From the NCBI RefSeq assembly GCF_001428105.1, contig NZ_LMSJ01000034.1, positions 192,832-256,831 of the forward strand: DNA of 64,000 nucleotides. The letters are read 5' to 3'. Source of the DNA: Paenibacillus sp. Soil766. Its GTDB lineage: Bacteria > Bacillota > Bacilli > Paenibacillales > NBRC-103111. Made by a program: the position numbers and the translations under genes. Each line of letters opens with the position of its first letter. The stretch's first letter is position 1. The notes under the pieces were generated by a model. The model did no database searches, had not been told where the DNA came from, and saw only the letters and a program-made list of their open reading frames with translations. This document shows positions 7,779 to 16,064 of the stretch, piece after piece.

Positions 7779-9166
7779 GCGGGCTCCGCGAAAGGCTCGG
7801 CCGCCTGCGGGGACCCGCGGCGGCTGGGGTAACACCGCCGCCCCCGCCGGAGGCAGGGGGCGAGTGGGCGCAGCTCGGCGCCCATATTGCGACGAGCCCC
7901 GCGGGCTCGTTCATCATGCGGCGCCGCCAGTACGGCGCGGACAGCGCTCACGGCATATATCGGCTGCGTGAGCTCGCCGATGTTGCGCCGCAGCTGTCCT
8001 GCTTTCACGACCGGGACGCCGTCGTCCGGCTCGAAGAGCTGCTCTTCTTCGATACTGAGACTACCGGACTCGGCGTCGGCGCTGGTAATGTGCCGTTCAT
8101 GGTCGGCATCGGCTACTACACGGGTGAGCTGTTCACGGTCGAACAGCTCATGATACGCAACCCAGCAGAAGAGCATGCGATGCTGGTGTATTTACAAGAA
8201 CTGTTAGGACGATACACACATATCGTCTCCTATAACGGCCGAACGTTCGATTGGCCGATTCTCAAGAATCGCTTCGTCCTGAATCGTCTTAAGCTAGATG
8301 ACTCGGAGCTGCTTCAACTCGATCTACTCTATGCTTCAAGAAGTCTGTGGCGCAATACGCTGCCCTCCTGCCGGTTGAGTAAGGTAGAGGAAAGCAGATT
8401 AGGCTTTGAACGCATAGATGACGTGCCAGGGTCGATGGCGCCTGCGTTGTACTTTCAATATTTGGCTGAGAAGGATCCTGGAGTCCTTCAAGGTGTATTT
8501 ATTCATAATGAGCACGATATCGTAACATTGGCCGCGTTGACGGTCCATTTTGGCAATTTGCTGCGTCCCGATGCGAATGATCCCGATCTCATTTCCAATC
8601 TCGATCCAGAAGAGCTCTTTCGCACAGGACTTTGGCTCGACAAAATGGCAAGGCCATCCAAGGCAGAGCGCTATTTTAATGTCTTATTCAATAAACTCTT
8701 GAACATCAATTCTGCTGCTGCCCAGTCGGCTGAACAAGAAACGGTATTGCTACAACTAGCAACCTATTATAAGAAAATTGGCCAATATCATCGTGCGATC
8801 GAGCTATGGAAGCAGGCAATTTTACTTAAACCTGCAAGTATTTCGTTGCAGCTAGAGCCTTATTTAGAACTTGCGATGTATTATGAACACCGTGAGAAGG
8901 ACTTGGCTCAAGCTGTCTTTTATACAGAGGAAGCATGGGCGAGACTATGGCGGCGACGTGCGCTTCATCGAGGTGATCGGAAAATTAACGAGATTGAAGA
9001 GGCTTGGGAGAAACGGCTTGCACGTTTGCAGCAGAAAATGCGGAAGAAAGAGATGAGTTTACGAACGCAAGCAGATTCGTATCCCCCATCTTCGGATAAA
9101 ATGGGAATACCGAAAAGAAACAAAAAGACTCCGAAGCCCACTTACGTCAGCGAAGGATTAATCTAA
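7775..9166 (+). CDS. mrfB: MrfB/YprB-type DEDDh exonuclease with TPR-like C-terminus
   Basis: A 463-residue protein whose nuclease core starts near residue 88 with FFDTETTGLG, the first Asp/Glu motif of DEDD 3'-5' exonucleases (ribonuclease H-like fold). It continues with YNGRTFDWP and a HNEHDIVTLA motif carrying the later acidic and His residues. The region from about 330 on (TYYKKIGQYHRAIELWKQAI) is TPR-like, and the end is basic. It starts inside the mrfA stop (ATGA), so the two are translationally coupled. MrfB is the known nuclease partner of MrfA in mitomycin C repair. The first ~85 residues are encoded by extremely GC-rich DNA and contain a Pro/Gly-rich stretch not typical of the family core. 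Confidence 0.85.
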   Translation: MSGLRERLGRLRGPAAAGVTPPPPPEAGGEWAQLGAHIATSPAGSFIMRRRQYGADSAHGIYRLRELADVAPQLSCFHDRDAVVRLEELLFFDTETTGLGVGAGNVPFMVGIGYYTGELFTVEQLMIRNPAEEHAMLVYLQELLGRYTHIVSYNGRTFDWPILKNRFVLNRLKLDDSELLQLDLLYASRSLWRNTLPSCRLSKVEESRLGFERIDDVPGSMAPALYFQYLAEKDPGVLQGVFIHNEHDIVTLAALTVHFGNLLRPDANDPDLISNLDPEELFRTGLWLDKMARPSKAERYFNVLFNKLLNINSAAAQSAEQETVLLQLATYYKKIGQYHRAIELWKQAILLKPASISLQLEPYLELAMYYEHREKDLAQAVFYTEEAWARLWRRRALHRGDRKINEIEEAWEKRLARLQQKMRKKEMSLRTQADSYPPSSDKMGIPKRNKKTPKPTYVSEGLI

Positions 9167-9265
9167 AGAGTAGGAATCACATCTCATCCATTCAGCGAAG
9201 GGTACGCGTTTACGCAAACCGCCAATTGGTTATACAAGTTATAAAAATGGCAAGGAGTGATTCTC

Positions 9266-10069
9266 GTGCCTGAGCTTCCGGAAATGGAAACCTACCGTCA
9301 GCAGTTGACGCGATTGATCATAGGAATACCGATTACGGGAGTCGATGTGTCACGCCCGAAATCCTTGAATGTAGAACCTGAAGAATTTGCTGGGAAACTT
9401 ATCGGCAATCGAATTGTGCGGATTGAGCGCAGAGCCAAACACCTGCTGTTTCATTTGGCTACGGGTGAAATCCTGTTGCTACATCTCATGCTTGGCGGTT
9501 GGATATTCTTTGGTACCCAAGAAGAGAAACCAGATCGAACGATTCAAATAGAGCTTCATTTTGGTATAAACAGTCTGTTCTTTATTGGTTTGCGATTAGG
9601 TTTCTTACATTTGCATACTTCTGAGGTAACACATAAGCTGCTACAAAAGCTTGGACCAGAACCGCTAGAACTTAACTTTGTACAATTTCGCAACGCACTG
9701 CGACCTAAACGGGGTAACCTTAAAGTGACGTTTGTTGATCAATCCTTTCTTTCAGGAATAGGGAATTGTTACTCGGATGAAATTTGCTTTGAAGCGAGCT
9801 TACTCCCTTTGCGAAAAGTGCCATCTCTTTCCGAAAATGAGCAACTTCAGCTCTATCAAGCCATGCAGGTTTTACTTCGTGAAGCGATTGGGGTCGGCGG
9901 CTATATGGAAGAACCATTATTCGTGGGAGATCGTTTAACTGGACAATATAATTCACAATGTCGTGTCTATGATTGCAGGGAGGAGCCTTGTTTGCGATGT
10001 GGGAGTTCTATCATTCAAACCGAAGTCTCAAGTCGTAAATGCTTTTATTGTGCCCATTGCCAGAAGTGA
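9266..10069 (+). CDS. Formamidopyrimidine-DNA glycosylase/endonuclease VIII (Fpg/Nei) family
   Basis: GTG 9266 gives a protein beginning MPELPEMETYRQQL, so that after Met removal the N-terminal catalytic Pro followed by Glu is exposed, as required in this family. An upstream GTG (9257) would hide it. AAGGAG lies 8 bases before GTG 9266. The 267-residue length is normal. The C-terminal zinc finger is present (CRVYD, CLRCGSSI, CFYCAHC). These bifunctional glycosylase/AP lyases remove oxidised bases such as 8-oxoguanine or oxidised pyrimidines. Whether this is MutM-like or Nei-like cannot be settled by eye. It is followed 9 bases later by endonuclease IV, a matching base-excision-repair partner. 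Confidence 0.85.
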   Translation: MPELPEMETYRQQLTRLIIGIPITGVDVSRPKSLNVEPEEFAGKLIGNRIVRIERRAKHLLFHLATGEILLLHLMLGGWIFFGTQEEKPDRTIQIELHFGINSLFFIGLRLGFLHLHTSEVTHKLLQKLGPEPLELNFVQFRNALRPKRGNLKVTFVDQSFLSGIGNCYSDEICFEASLLPLRKVPSLSENEQLQLYQAMQVLLREAIGVGGYMEEPLFVGDRLTGQYNSQCRVYDCREEPCLRCGSSIIQTEVSSRKCFYCAHCQK

Positions 10070-10078
10070 AAGGTCGGA

Positions 10079-10945
10079 TTGAATGTGTTTATCGGAGCCC
10101 ATGTAAGAACACGAGGTGGTTATTTGAATGCAGCCAAAACCGCCTTCTCAATTGGTGCAAAGGCTTTTCAATATTTTCCGATGAATCCGCGCAGTTTGGC
10201 TACGAAAGTTGTCGAACACAAAGACGCGAACGCATGTGCTCAATTATGTGTAGAACATGGCATTCTCTCCATCGGGCATGCGCCTTATGCATTAAATCCC
10301 GCAGCAGATGAGTCTGAGCGTGAGATCATGGTTAACTTGCTGAAAAATGGCCTAGATATTACAAATGCTTGTGGTTCTGTTGGACTTGTGGTGCATTATG
10401 GGAAATATGCAGGAAAAGACCCGTTACAAGGCTACAAAAATATAATACAATGTTTGAATAGGGCTACGGAGGGTTACACGGGAGCTTCTTTCATTTTGCT
10501 TGAGAATCAAGCGGGAGAAGGTTCCCAATTAGGTCTGACCCTTGAAGAAATGGTGCAAGTTCGGAAGCTATGCGATTCACCTGAGAAAATTGGCTTTTGC
10601 CTAGACACTTGTCATGCTTATGCTAGTCGACTTTGGCAAGGAACGGATTGGGCGGAGTTGGAGTCGAAGGGAGTTCAGCTAGATTATTTGCCTCATCTGA
10701 AAGCTATTCATCTGAATGATTCGGTGTATCCATGGGGATCGCGCCGTGATCGGCACGCCAACATCGGATCGGGTCATATTGGTATTTCGAATTTTCAAAG
10801 CCTATTGCAATCCCCTTTTTTACGAGACATTCCAATTGTTCTTGAAACAGGCACGGGGCGTGATGGTACGCATCGGGAAGAGATTGTGTTCGTAAATTCG
10901 TTATTGGAAAGGAAATGTGAGGATGATTCATGTATACTTAGATGA
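10079..10945 (+). CDS. nfo: Deoxyribonuclease IV (endonuclease IV, AP endonuclease)
   Basis: A 288-residue AP endonuclease IV with the TIM-barrel metal-ligand motifs in order: IGAHV, VVHYGKYAG, LLENQAGEG, FCLDTCHAYA, IHLNDS, RRDRHANIGSGHIG and IVLETGTG. It uses three zinc ions to cleave the backbone 5' to abasic sites, completing base-excision repair begun by the glycosylase encoded just upstream. The start is TTG 10079 with GAAAGG nearby; GTG 10085 is an in-frame alternative. In this family the usual motif is VxHPG, and here it reads VVHYG. The downstream small gene overlaps its 3' end. Confidence 0.9.
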   Translation: MNVFIGAHVRTRGGYLNAAKTAFSIGAKAFQYFPMNPRSLATKVVEHKDANACAQLCVEHGILSIGHAPYALNPAADESEREIMVNLLKNGLDITNACGSVGLVVHYGKYAGKDPLQGYKNIIQCLNRATEGYTGASFILLENQAGEGSQLGLTLEEMVQVRKLCDSPEKIGFCLDTCHAYASRLWQGTDWAELESKGVQLDYLPHLKAIHLNDSVYPWGSRRDRHANIGSGHIGISNFQSLLQSPFLRDIPIVLETGTGRDGTHREEIVFVNSLLERKCEDDSCILR

Positions 10946-11276
10946 TTCGCGTCCTTGTCCCCAAGGATTTGTTGGAGCCAAAGATGCGACAGAATGCATA
11001 GAATTGCTTCAGGAATGTGAAGTAGACCTCTTGTCTCTGGATCATGATTTGGGTTGGATGTCGAAGCAAACGGGCATGGATGTTGTCATTTGGTTGATTC
11101 AGCAGCGTAAATTTCCAAGAACGATTTATATTCATACCTCTAGTTCTTCTGCATGCACACAGATGTACCAGATGCTATATGCTGCCAAGCCAGATCAAAT
11201 GGAGCTTTATGCTCATCGTATGCCAGATGAAGTATTGATGGGGGTTGCACTAGGAACCTATCCAAGTAAACCGTAA
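10923..11276 (+). CDS. Cyclic-phosphate processing receiver domain-like protein
   Basis: A 117-residue single-domain protein. The acidic pair in VYLDDSRPCP, then LLSLDHDLG and TIYIHTSSSSA, match the small receiver-like fold annotated as cyclic-phosphate-processing receiver domain (cpRR). Members are predicted to act in nucleotide or RNA cyclic-phosphate chemistry rather than two-component signalling. ATG 10923 has AAAGG 10 bases upstream; GTG 10917 is an alternative. It overlaps nfo by 23 bases, so it is probably co-transcribed with the repair genes. The family function is a prediction from comparative genomics, not established biochemistry. Confidence 0.65.
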   Translation: MIHVYLDDSRPCPQGFVGAKDATECIELLQECEVDLLSLDHDLGWMSKQTGMDVVIWLIQQRKFPRTIYIHTSSSSACTQMYQMLYAAKPDQMELYAHRMPDEVLMGVALGTYPSKP

Positions 11277-11295
11277 TGTGAAAGGAAACGAACTT

Positions 11296-12069
11296 ATGAT
11301 CCATTTATCCGGTATTCATTTTATACGTGGAGAACGCCATATTTTAAACGATGTGAATGTACATATCGAATCCGGTGAACACTGGGTATTGCTGGGCCGA
11401 AATGGCTCTGGCAAAACAACGCTGCTTGAAATGATGAATGGCTATGAATTTCCTAGCCTTGGCACAGTCGATGTGCTCGGAAACCGATATGGTCAATGTG
11501 ATGTACGGGAAGTTCGCAAGAAGATTGGCTACATTTCGCAATCTCTATTCGAAAAATTAAGCTTGATTGATCCTGTGCTTGAGGTCGTTGCAACAGGTGA
11601 GTACGCTTATCTGCGATTCTATCAAGAAATTCCACAGGAAGTGAAAGATCGTGCCCTGGAGATGCTTACTCGTGTACGTATTCCACATCTGGCAGACCAG
11701 CCTCTGGGAAGCCTTTCACAAGGGGAACGTAAGAAGGTCATGCTTGCAAGATCTTTGATGAGTAAGCCAGCGATCCTCGTTATGGATGAGCCAGCTGCGG
11801 GGTTGGATTTGTTTGAGCGTGAGCGGTTCTTATCTGACGTCAATGAGCTTAGTAAACAAGATGTAACGGTTGTATATGTCACCCATCATATCGAAGAAAT
11901 CATGCCTTTATTTACGCATGTTGCGATAATCGAGCAAGGTGAACTAATTGCCTCTGGACGCAAGGAAGATGTATTGACACCTGAGAATATTCATAAGGCC
12001 TTCGGCATTCATGTTGCCTTGGAATGGTTCCAAGATCGTCCTTGGATCAAGGTTATTGAGGACAAATAG
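11296..12069 (+). CDS. Stand-alone ABC transporter ATP-binding protein (YlmA-like)
   Basis: A 257-residue single ABC ATPase: Walker A GRNGSGKTT, signature LSQGERKKV, Walker B ILVMDEPAAGLD and switch His in VTHHIEE. The general form resembles the B. subtilis YlmA / ModF-like group of orphan ATPases. No permease or binding-protein gene is adjacent, so neither the transport partner nor the substrate can be told. ATG 11296 follows AAAGGA by 9 bases; an in-frame GTG at 11278 would place the ribosome binding site inside the gene. Confidence 0.85.
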   Translation: MIHLSGIHFIRGERHILNDVNVHIESGEHWVLLGRNGSGKTTLLEMMNGYEFPSLGTVDVLGNRYGQCDVREVRKKIGYISQSLFEKLSLIDPVLEVVATGEYAYLRFYQEIPQEVKDRALEMLTRVRIPHLADQPLGSLSQGERKKVMLARSLMSKPAILVMDEPAAGLDLFERERFLSDVNELSKQDVTVVYVTHHIEEIMPLFTHVAIIEQGELIASGRKEDVLTPENIHKAFGIHVALEWFQDRPWIKVIEDK

Positions 12070-12122
12070 GCTTATTAATTAAGTTAGCGATAATGACTGT
12101 AGATTACTAAAAGGATGCGGCT

Positions 12123-13160
12123 ATGACACAATTAACGACCTATATTGGAACCTCGAATCATGGGTTCGCACAATATGCGCAAGATGAACTGCGTAAGTTA
12201 TTTCCACTCACGAAATTTACTTTACTGGTACCAACAGAAGTGTTTTATTTCCAGGTACCTGAAGATACGACAGATGTGATTTCAACCATGCAGGAGAATG
12301 AACCCATCTTTCTACGACATGTTCAACCTGTTCATCAGGAATGGGAGATTTGCCGAACGGATGCTGATATCGCTCATTTGACTACGTGGCTTCGTGAAGC
12401 CTATGCTGCTGGTTTATTTGGTTACGGAGAGAAAATTGCTACCCAGATTCGGAAGGAAGAGCGTGCAGATGTTCCTTATGCACCTTTTGCTATCAAAGCT
12501 GCTATAGACGAAATCCTCACTTCGGAATGTGGTGGCGAACCGGTTGTCCGTTATGCAGACCATATTATTTCGGTGTACATAAGCGCCAAAAAGATCTATG
12601 TCGGCATTTCAAAGCCGAGTGATAACTTATCAGATTGGTCAGGTGGTGCGATCCGATTCATGAAAGAAGAGGATCAAATTTCACGTGCCAAATTTAAGCT
12701 TTTGGAAGCGGAGCAACGGTTCGGGATAGATTTTAGTAGTGCTCGTAAAGCGATTGATATTGGGGCCGCTCCTGGCGGCTGGACGTCTTTACTCCTAGAA
12801 CGCGGATTGAAGGTTACAGCGATTGACCCGGCAGCGATGAACCCACGTCTACTTGGCAATCCATTGCTTACCTTCCTAAAGAAAAATGCTAATGATGTGA
12901 AGCTGCGTGAAAATGAGTTTGATTTACTAGTCTGCGACATGAGCTGGGATCCGCGGCAGATGGGACGACTAGTGTCGGATTTGCTTTTCTCATTGCAGAG
13001 TGGCGGAACGGCGATCGTTACCGTAAAGCTTATGCATAAGAAACCGTTTCAAACTGTCCGTGATATTTTGCGAATTTTTGAAGATTCGCTATTTCTCTTG
13101 AAGGCGAAGCAATTGTTTCATAATCGGGAAGAATTGACACTTTATTTGCAAAAAATATAA
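12123..13160 (+). CDS. FtsJ/RlmM-like 2'-O-ribose RNA methyltransferase
   Basis: A 345-residue SAM-dependent methyltransferase. The C-terminal half has the SAM-binding motif DIGAAPGGWTSLL and the complete K-D-K-E tetrad of RrmJ/FtsJ-type 2'-O-methyltransferases: Lys in SRAKFKLLE, Asp in VCDMSWDP, Lys in VTVKLMHKK and Glu in NREELTLYL. The N-terminal ~180 residues look like a substrate-binding domain of the RlmM type. RlmM methylates 23S rRNA C2498 in Escherichia coli. An RNA 2'-O-methyltransferase role is therefore likely, but the exact target is not shown. It is a single gene with no obvious operon partner. Confidence 0.8.
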   Translation: MTQLTTYIGTSNHGFAQYAQDELRKLFPLTKFTLLVPTEVFYFQVPEDTTDVISTMQENEPIFLRHVQPVHQEWEICRTDADIAHLTTWLREAYAAGLFGYGEKIATQIRKEERADVPYAPFAIKAAIDEILTSECGGEPVVRYADHIISVYISAKKIYVGISKPSDNLSDWSGGAIRFMKEEDQISRAKFKLLEAEQRFGIDFSSARKAIDIGAAPGGWTSLLLERGLKVTAIDPAAMNPRLLGNPLLTFLKKNANDVKLRENEFDLLVCDMSWDPRQMGRLVSDLLFSLQSGGTAIVTVKLMHKKPFQTVRDILRIFEDSLFLLKAKQLFHNREELTLYLQKI

Positions 13161-13247
13161 AAATCGGAAAAATAGCTAGATTTTCCAATAGCCCTCCCTT
13201 ATAATCAAGCATTATGACTTGGATATAAGAGGGGGTTTTTAGTCATT

Positions 13248-14891
13248 GTGAAGTCTAGACCACAGTGGAAAGGGTCACTTGTAGGAGGGAGATACGAGCT
13301 CGTGTCCTTACTCGGACAAGGTGGCATGAGTCAGGTATATCTGGCTAAAGATAACAAGTTAAAGGGCAAGCGTTGGGCAGTCAAAGAGGTAGCATGTGTG
13401 GGTACTGATGAAACTGCTTTCTTGGAGGAAGCCGAAATGTTGGCCAAGCTAGGACATGCGCAGCTCCCACAGTTAGTGGATTATTTTATTACTGCAGGTG
13501 GAAATGGTTATCTGGTCATGGATTATATTGAGGGTCCAACCTTACAGGATTTATTCGAAAAGAATCAACGTGAACTACCGATAAAGCTTATCATTCATAT
13601 TGCTTTTCAGTTACTTGATATTTTCCACTACTTACACACGTTTCAGCCTCGACCCATTATATACCGTGATCTCAAGCCTTCCAACGTCATGATTAACCAA
13701 CATAATCAAGTTCGGTTAATTGATTTCGGAGTAGCTAGACAATTTAAACAAGGACAAACGTCTGATACGATGCAGATGGGGACGATCGGGTTCGCAGCGC
13801 CAGAGCAATATCTAGGTTTGCAAACAGATGCTCGAACAGACTTGTACACACTTGGCTCCATGCTATATTACTTACTTTCAGGTGGTCACTATGTCTATAG
13901 CAAGGCCAAGCCGCTGGAGCTTCGACAGGATGACATCCCTGAAACCTTGCGCACAACAATACATTTTCTCCTGCAAGATCAACCTCAGAACCGCTGTCAA
14001 ACCGCAATGGAAGTGAAGCTAAGACTTCGTTCCTTAACCCCCGATGCCGATCTGCTTATTACTGAATCACATCTCGAAGCGCCCTTACATCAATCAAATA
14101 CGACCGATAAATTAATCGTCATTGGCGGGTTATTCGCTGGTGTTGGCGCGACATTCACTGCAATTACACTTGCCAGAATATTGCATGCACTCCAAATCCC
14201 AAACGCCCTTGTTGAACAGCCGACGATAGAACCTGATTTATATATGCTCCTGTATGGTGATCGTCATGCACCAAGCCCGTACATGTTTCCTTCCGATCAC
14301 ATATGTGATCCAACTTCCACGTTTACAACACCATGGATTAATGGGTTTACCACTTGGGCCCCTATTAATCCTGATGGTTTTCAAGGTACATGGCAGGTTT
14401 CTCATGCTTTTAAACTTCTGCACATGCTCAAGAAGCCGATCATCCTGTGGGATGTATCGACTCAGTGGGAGCATCCTGCGGTACAGGAACTTTGTTATAG
14501 TGCAGATGAAATTATCGTCCTTGTGGATAGCTTACCTGGCAAATGTGATCGACCCAGCTCGCGAAAGCGGATAGAGCAATTTGCATCCTACCAGCAGCGT
14601 GGAAAAAAAGTGCATTACATTGCGAATGGTGTGCTGCCTCCGCATGTTCGAATGGATTGGCAGAACTCACTGCCGTCTAACCCCTTATGTACCATGCCCC
14701 TAATTGCGAGATCTGAAGTGATTCAAGCTATGTGGAAAGGGGATTGCATTCAAGATCAGCCGCAACATTTGAACATTTTATTCGATGCATTGAAACCCTT
14801 CCTCAGCGAGATTCTCCCTTACGAAAGCCTCAATCAATTCGCTCTGCAACCCAGAAAATCGATATTTTCCCGTTTCAATAAACGCGGTTAG
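13248..14891 (+). CDS. Ser/Thr protein kinase fused to a degenerate MinD/CpaE-like ATPase domain
   Basis: Residues about 15-270 form a Hanks-type kinase: Gly loop GQGGMS (23-28), catalytic Lys46 in AVKEV, a YRDLKPSNVM catalytic loop (Tyr for the usual His), IDFG, and GTIGFAAPEQY. Unlike PASTA kinases there is no membrane helix or extracellular domain. From about residue 285 the protein continues into a MinD/CpaE-like fold (LIVIGGLFAGVGATFTAITLARIL), in which the P-loop lacks the Lys-Ser/Thr needed for ATP hydrolysis. The GTG start follows AGAGGGGG. It lies 1.4 kb before a Tad pilus operon that encodes a true CpaE and an FHA protein, suggesting that it phosphorylates or docks on that machinery. 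The substrate is inference. Its last 17 bases overlap tspO on the other strand. Confidence 0.85.
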   Translation: MKSRPQWKGSLVGGRYELVSLLGQGGMSQVYLAKDNKLKGKRWAVKEVACVGTDETAFLEEAEMLAKLGHAQLPQLVDYFITAGGNGYLVMDYIEGPTLQDLFEKNQRELPIKLIIHIAFQLLDIFHYLHTFQPRPIIYRDLKPSNVMINQHNQVRLIDFGVARQFKQGQTSDTMQMGTIGFAAPEQYLGLQTDARTDLYTLGSMLYYLLSGGHYVYSKAKPLELRQDDIPETLRTTIHFLLQDQPQNRCQTAMEVKLRLRSLTPDADLLITESHLEAPLHQSNTTDKLIVIGGLFAGVGATFTAITLARILHALQIPNALVEQPTIEPDLYMLLYGDRHAPSPYMFPSDHICDPTSTFTTPWINGFTTWAPINPDGFQGTWQVSHAFKLLHMLKKPIILWDVSTQWEHPAVQELCYSADEIIVLVDSLPGKCDRPSSRKRIEQFASYQQRGKKVHYIANGVLPPHVRMDWQNSLPSNPLCTMPLIARSEVIQAMWKGDCIQDQPQHLNILFDALKPFLSEILPYESLNQFALQPRKSIFSRFNKRG

Positions 14892-15363
14892 TGTTGTTAT
14901 TTAACTGATAAATGGTCCATGCTAGTAAGGTAGCGAAACAAGACCATAATAAATAAGGAACTAATAGCCAAGCAGCTAGCTTGGAATAAGGAATTGTTGC
15001 GTAGATTAACAAGAATGTGGTGATAGCTACAATCGCGGAGTCAAGGAAAGCAAGACGTAGGTTTTTTAATTTGAATTCGAAAAAGGTGAAGGCTTGGTTA
15101 GCTATGTAATTTACCAATAGTATCAAAACATAACTGCTCGCCGCTTCTTGAAATCCATCGGTTTTCGTGTAGACAATGGCGACAGATGCAGATATTAGCG
15201 CATATAAGATCGCCCATGCAATACCGAATAACTTGGCTGGTGGATTCCAACTTGGTTTCTTCAGATTGGCATAGTAAGTCAGATCTGTTGGGAACAGTAC
15301 GCCTGAAATCGAAAATAGCGCATAGGTAATTAAGAACACGATAATAAATGTGAACACATCCAA
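14875..15363 (-). CDS. tspO: TspO/MBR family membrane protein
   Basis: A 162-residue protein with five hydrophobic segments and the family marks NLKKPSWNPPAKLFG, AWAILYALI and the aromatic final helices (LLWSCFATLLAWTIYQLN). TspO proteins bind porphyrins and other hydrophobic ligands and are linked to tetrapyrrole and stress responses; the exact role in Firmicutes is not settled. The gene has its own divergent control region and converges with the kinase gene, overlapping its end by 17 bases. AGGAGG lies 8 bases before the ATG on the minus strand. Confidence 0.9.
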   Translation of the reverse strand: MDVFTFIIVFLITYALFSISGVLFPTDLTYYANLKKPSWNPPAKLFGIAWAILYALISASVAIVYTKTDGFQEAASSYVLILLVNYIANQAFTFFEFKLKNLRLAFLDSAIVAITTFLLIYATIPYSKLAAWLLVPYLLWSCFATLLAWTIYQLNNNTNRVY

Positions 15364-15417
15364 ACACCTCCTATTGACGAATGAGCTTGTATTATTATAT
15401 TACACGCGTGCGATAAG

Positions 15418-15446
15418 TTATAACCAAATTTGGCCAAAAGTATGAT
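15418..15446 (+). promoter_or_regulatory. Putative promoter with palindromic operator, thioesterase gene
   Basis: A -10-like TATGAT (15441-15446) and a weak -35-like TTATAA (15418-15423) are 17 bases apart. The spacer holds two overlapping perfect 10-bp palindromes, CCAAATTTGG (15424-15433) and TTTGGCCAAA (15429-15438). Such a position would let a dimeric repressor block RNA polymerase. The regulator is unknown. tspO is transcribed away from the same region. Confidence 0.45.
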
Positions 15447-15490
15447 ATGATGAGTCATATTTTGCTCGAGATAAAGAGGGGGAAACAGGT

Positions 15491-16003
15491 ATGGAGCAGA
15501 GATTTTCCAGAGAATCTAGATGTTTCAAAACATCACGTATTTTTCCTACTGATGTCAACAACCATAATACGCTTTTTGGCGGAAAATTGATGTCCTATAT
15601 TGATGACATTGCTTCCATTGCGGCACATAAGCATTGCCGGAGGTCTGTTGTGACGGCCTCGACGGATTCTGTTGACTTTTTGTCGCCGATTCATACATCA
15701 GATTCCGTTTGTTTAGAGTCTTTCGTGACCTGGACAGGCAAAAGCTCGATGGAAGTGTTTGTTAAAGTTGTTACCGAGGATTTGAAATCAGGCGCTAGAA
15801 AAATTGCGGCAACTTCTTTCCTAACTTTTGTAGCATTAGATGAAAATAAGGTGCCCGTTGAAGTACCAGATGTCGTTCCCGAAACGGAAGAAGAGAAGAA
15901 ACTCCACGAATCTGCCCCTCAGCGTGCTGAGATGAGACGTATTCGCCGCGTAGAAAGTAAGAAGCTCGCTAGCTTTTTCACGATGAAATATCCTTGGGAA
16001 TAA
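15491..16003 (+). CDS. Acyl-CoA thioesterase (hotdog fold, YkhA-like)
   Basis: A 170-residue hotdog-fold thioesterase. The catalytic-region signature NNHNTLFGGKLMSYIDDIASIAA is intact, with the Asn and Asp used for water activation, followed by SVDFLSPI and SSMEVFVKV. These enzymes hydrolyse acyl-CoA esters. The gene has AGAGGGGGAAA before its ATG and its own promoter. A second, shorter paralogue (157 residues) lies at 43542-44015 and shares the same core. The C-terminal ~25 residues are basic and specific to this copy. Confidence 0.85.
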   Translation: MEQRFSRESRCFKTSRIFPTDVNNHNTLFGGKLMSYIDDIASIAAHKHCRRSVVTASTDSVDFLSPIHTSDSVCLESFVTWTGKSSMEVFVKVVTEDLKSGARKIAATSFLTFVALDENKVPVEVPDVVPETEEEKKLHESAPQRAEMRRIRRVESKKLASFFTMKYPWE

Positions 16004-16007
16004 GGGA

Positions 16008-16035
16008 TTGATTTATTAGGATATTGTGGTACAAT
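16008..16035 (+). promoter_or_regulatory. Putative sigma-A-type promoter upstream of the Tad locus leader
   Basis: TTGATT (16008-16013) and TACAAT (16030-16035) are separated by 16 bases. The transcript would begin near 16042 and run directly into a strong terminator-like hairpin before the first Tad-locus genes. No other clear promoter is visible before cpaE. Confidence 0.5.
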
Positions 16036-16064
16036 TTGGATAATTGAAAATCGGACAAGCGGAA

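Noticed and set aside
7479..8176. Several long frames on both strands around the mrfA-mrfB junction
   Set aside because: They are by-products of extreme GC content; products are low-complexity Arg/Ala/Pro/Ser-rich, and the real genes explain the DNA.
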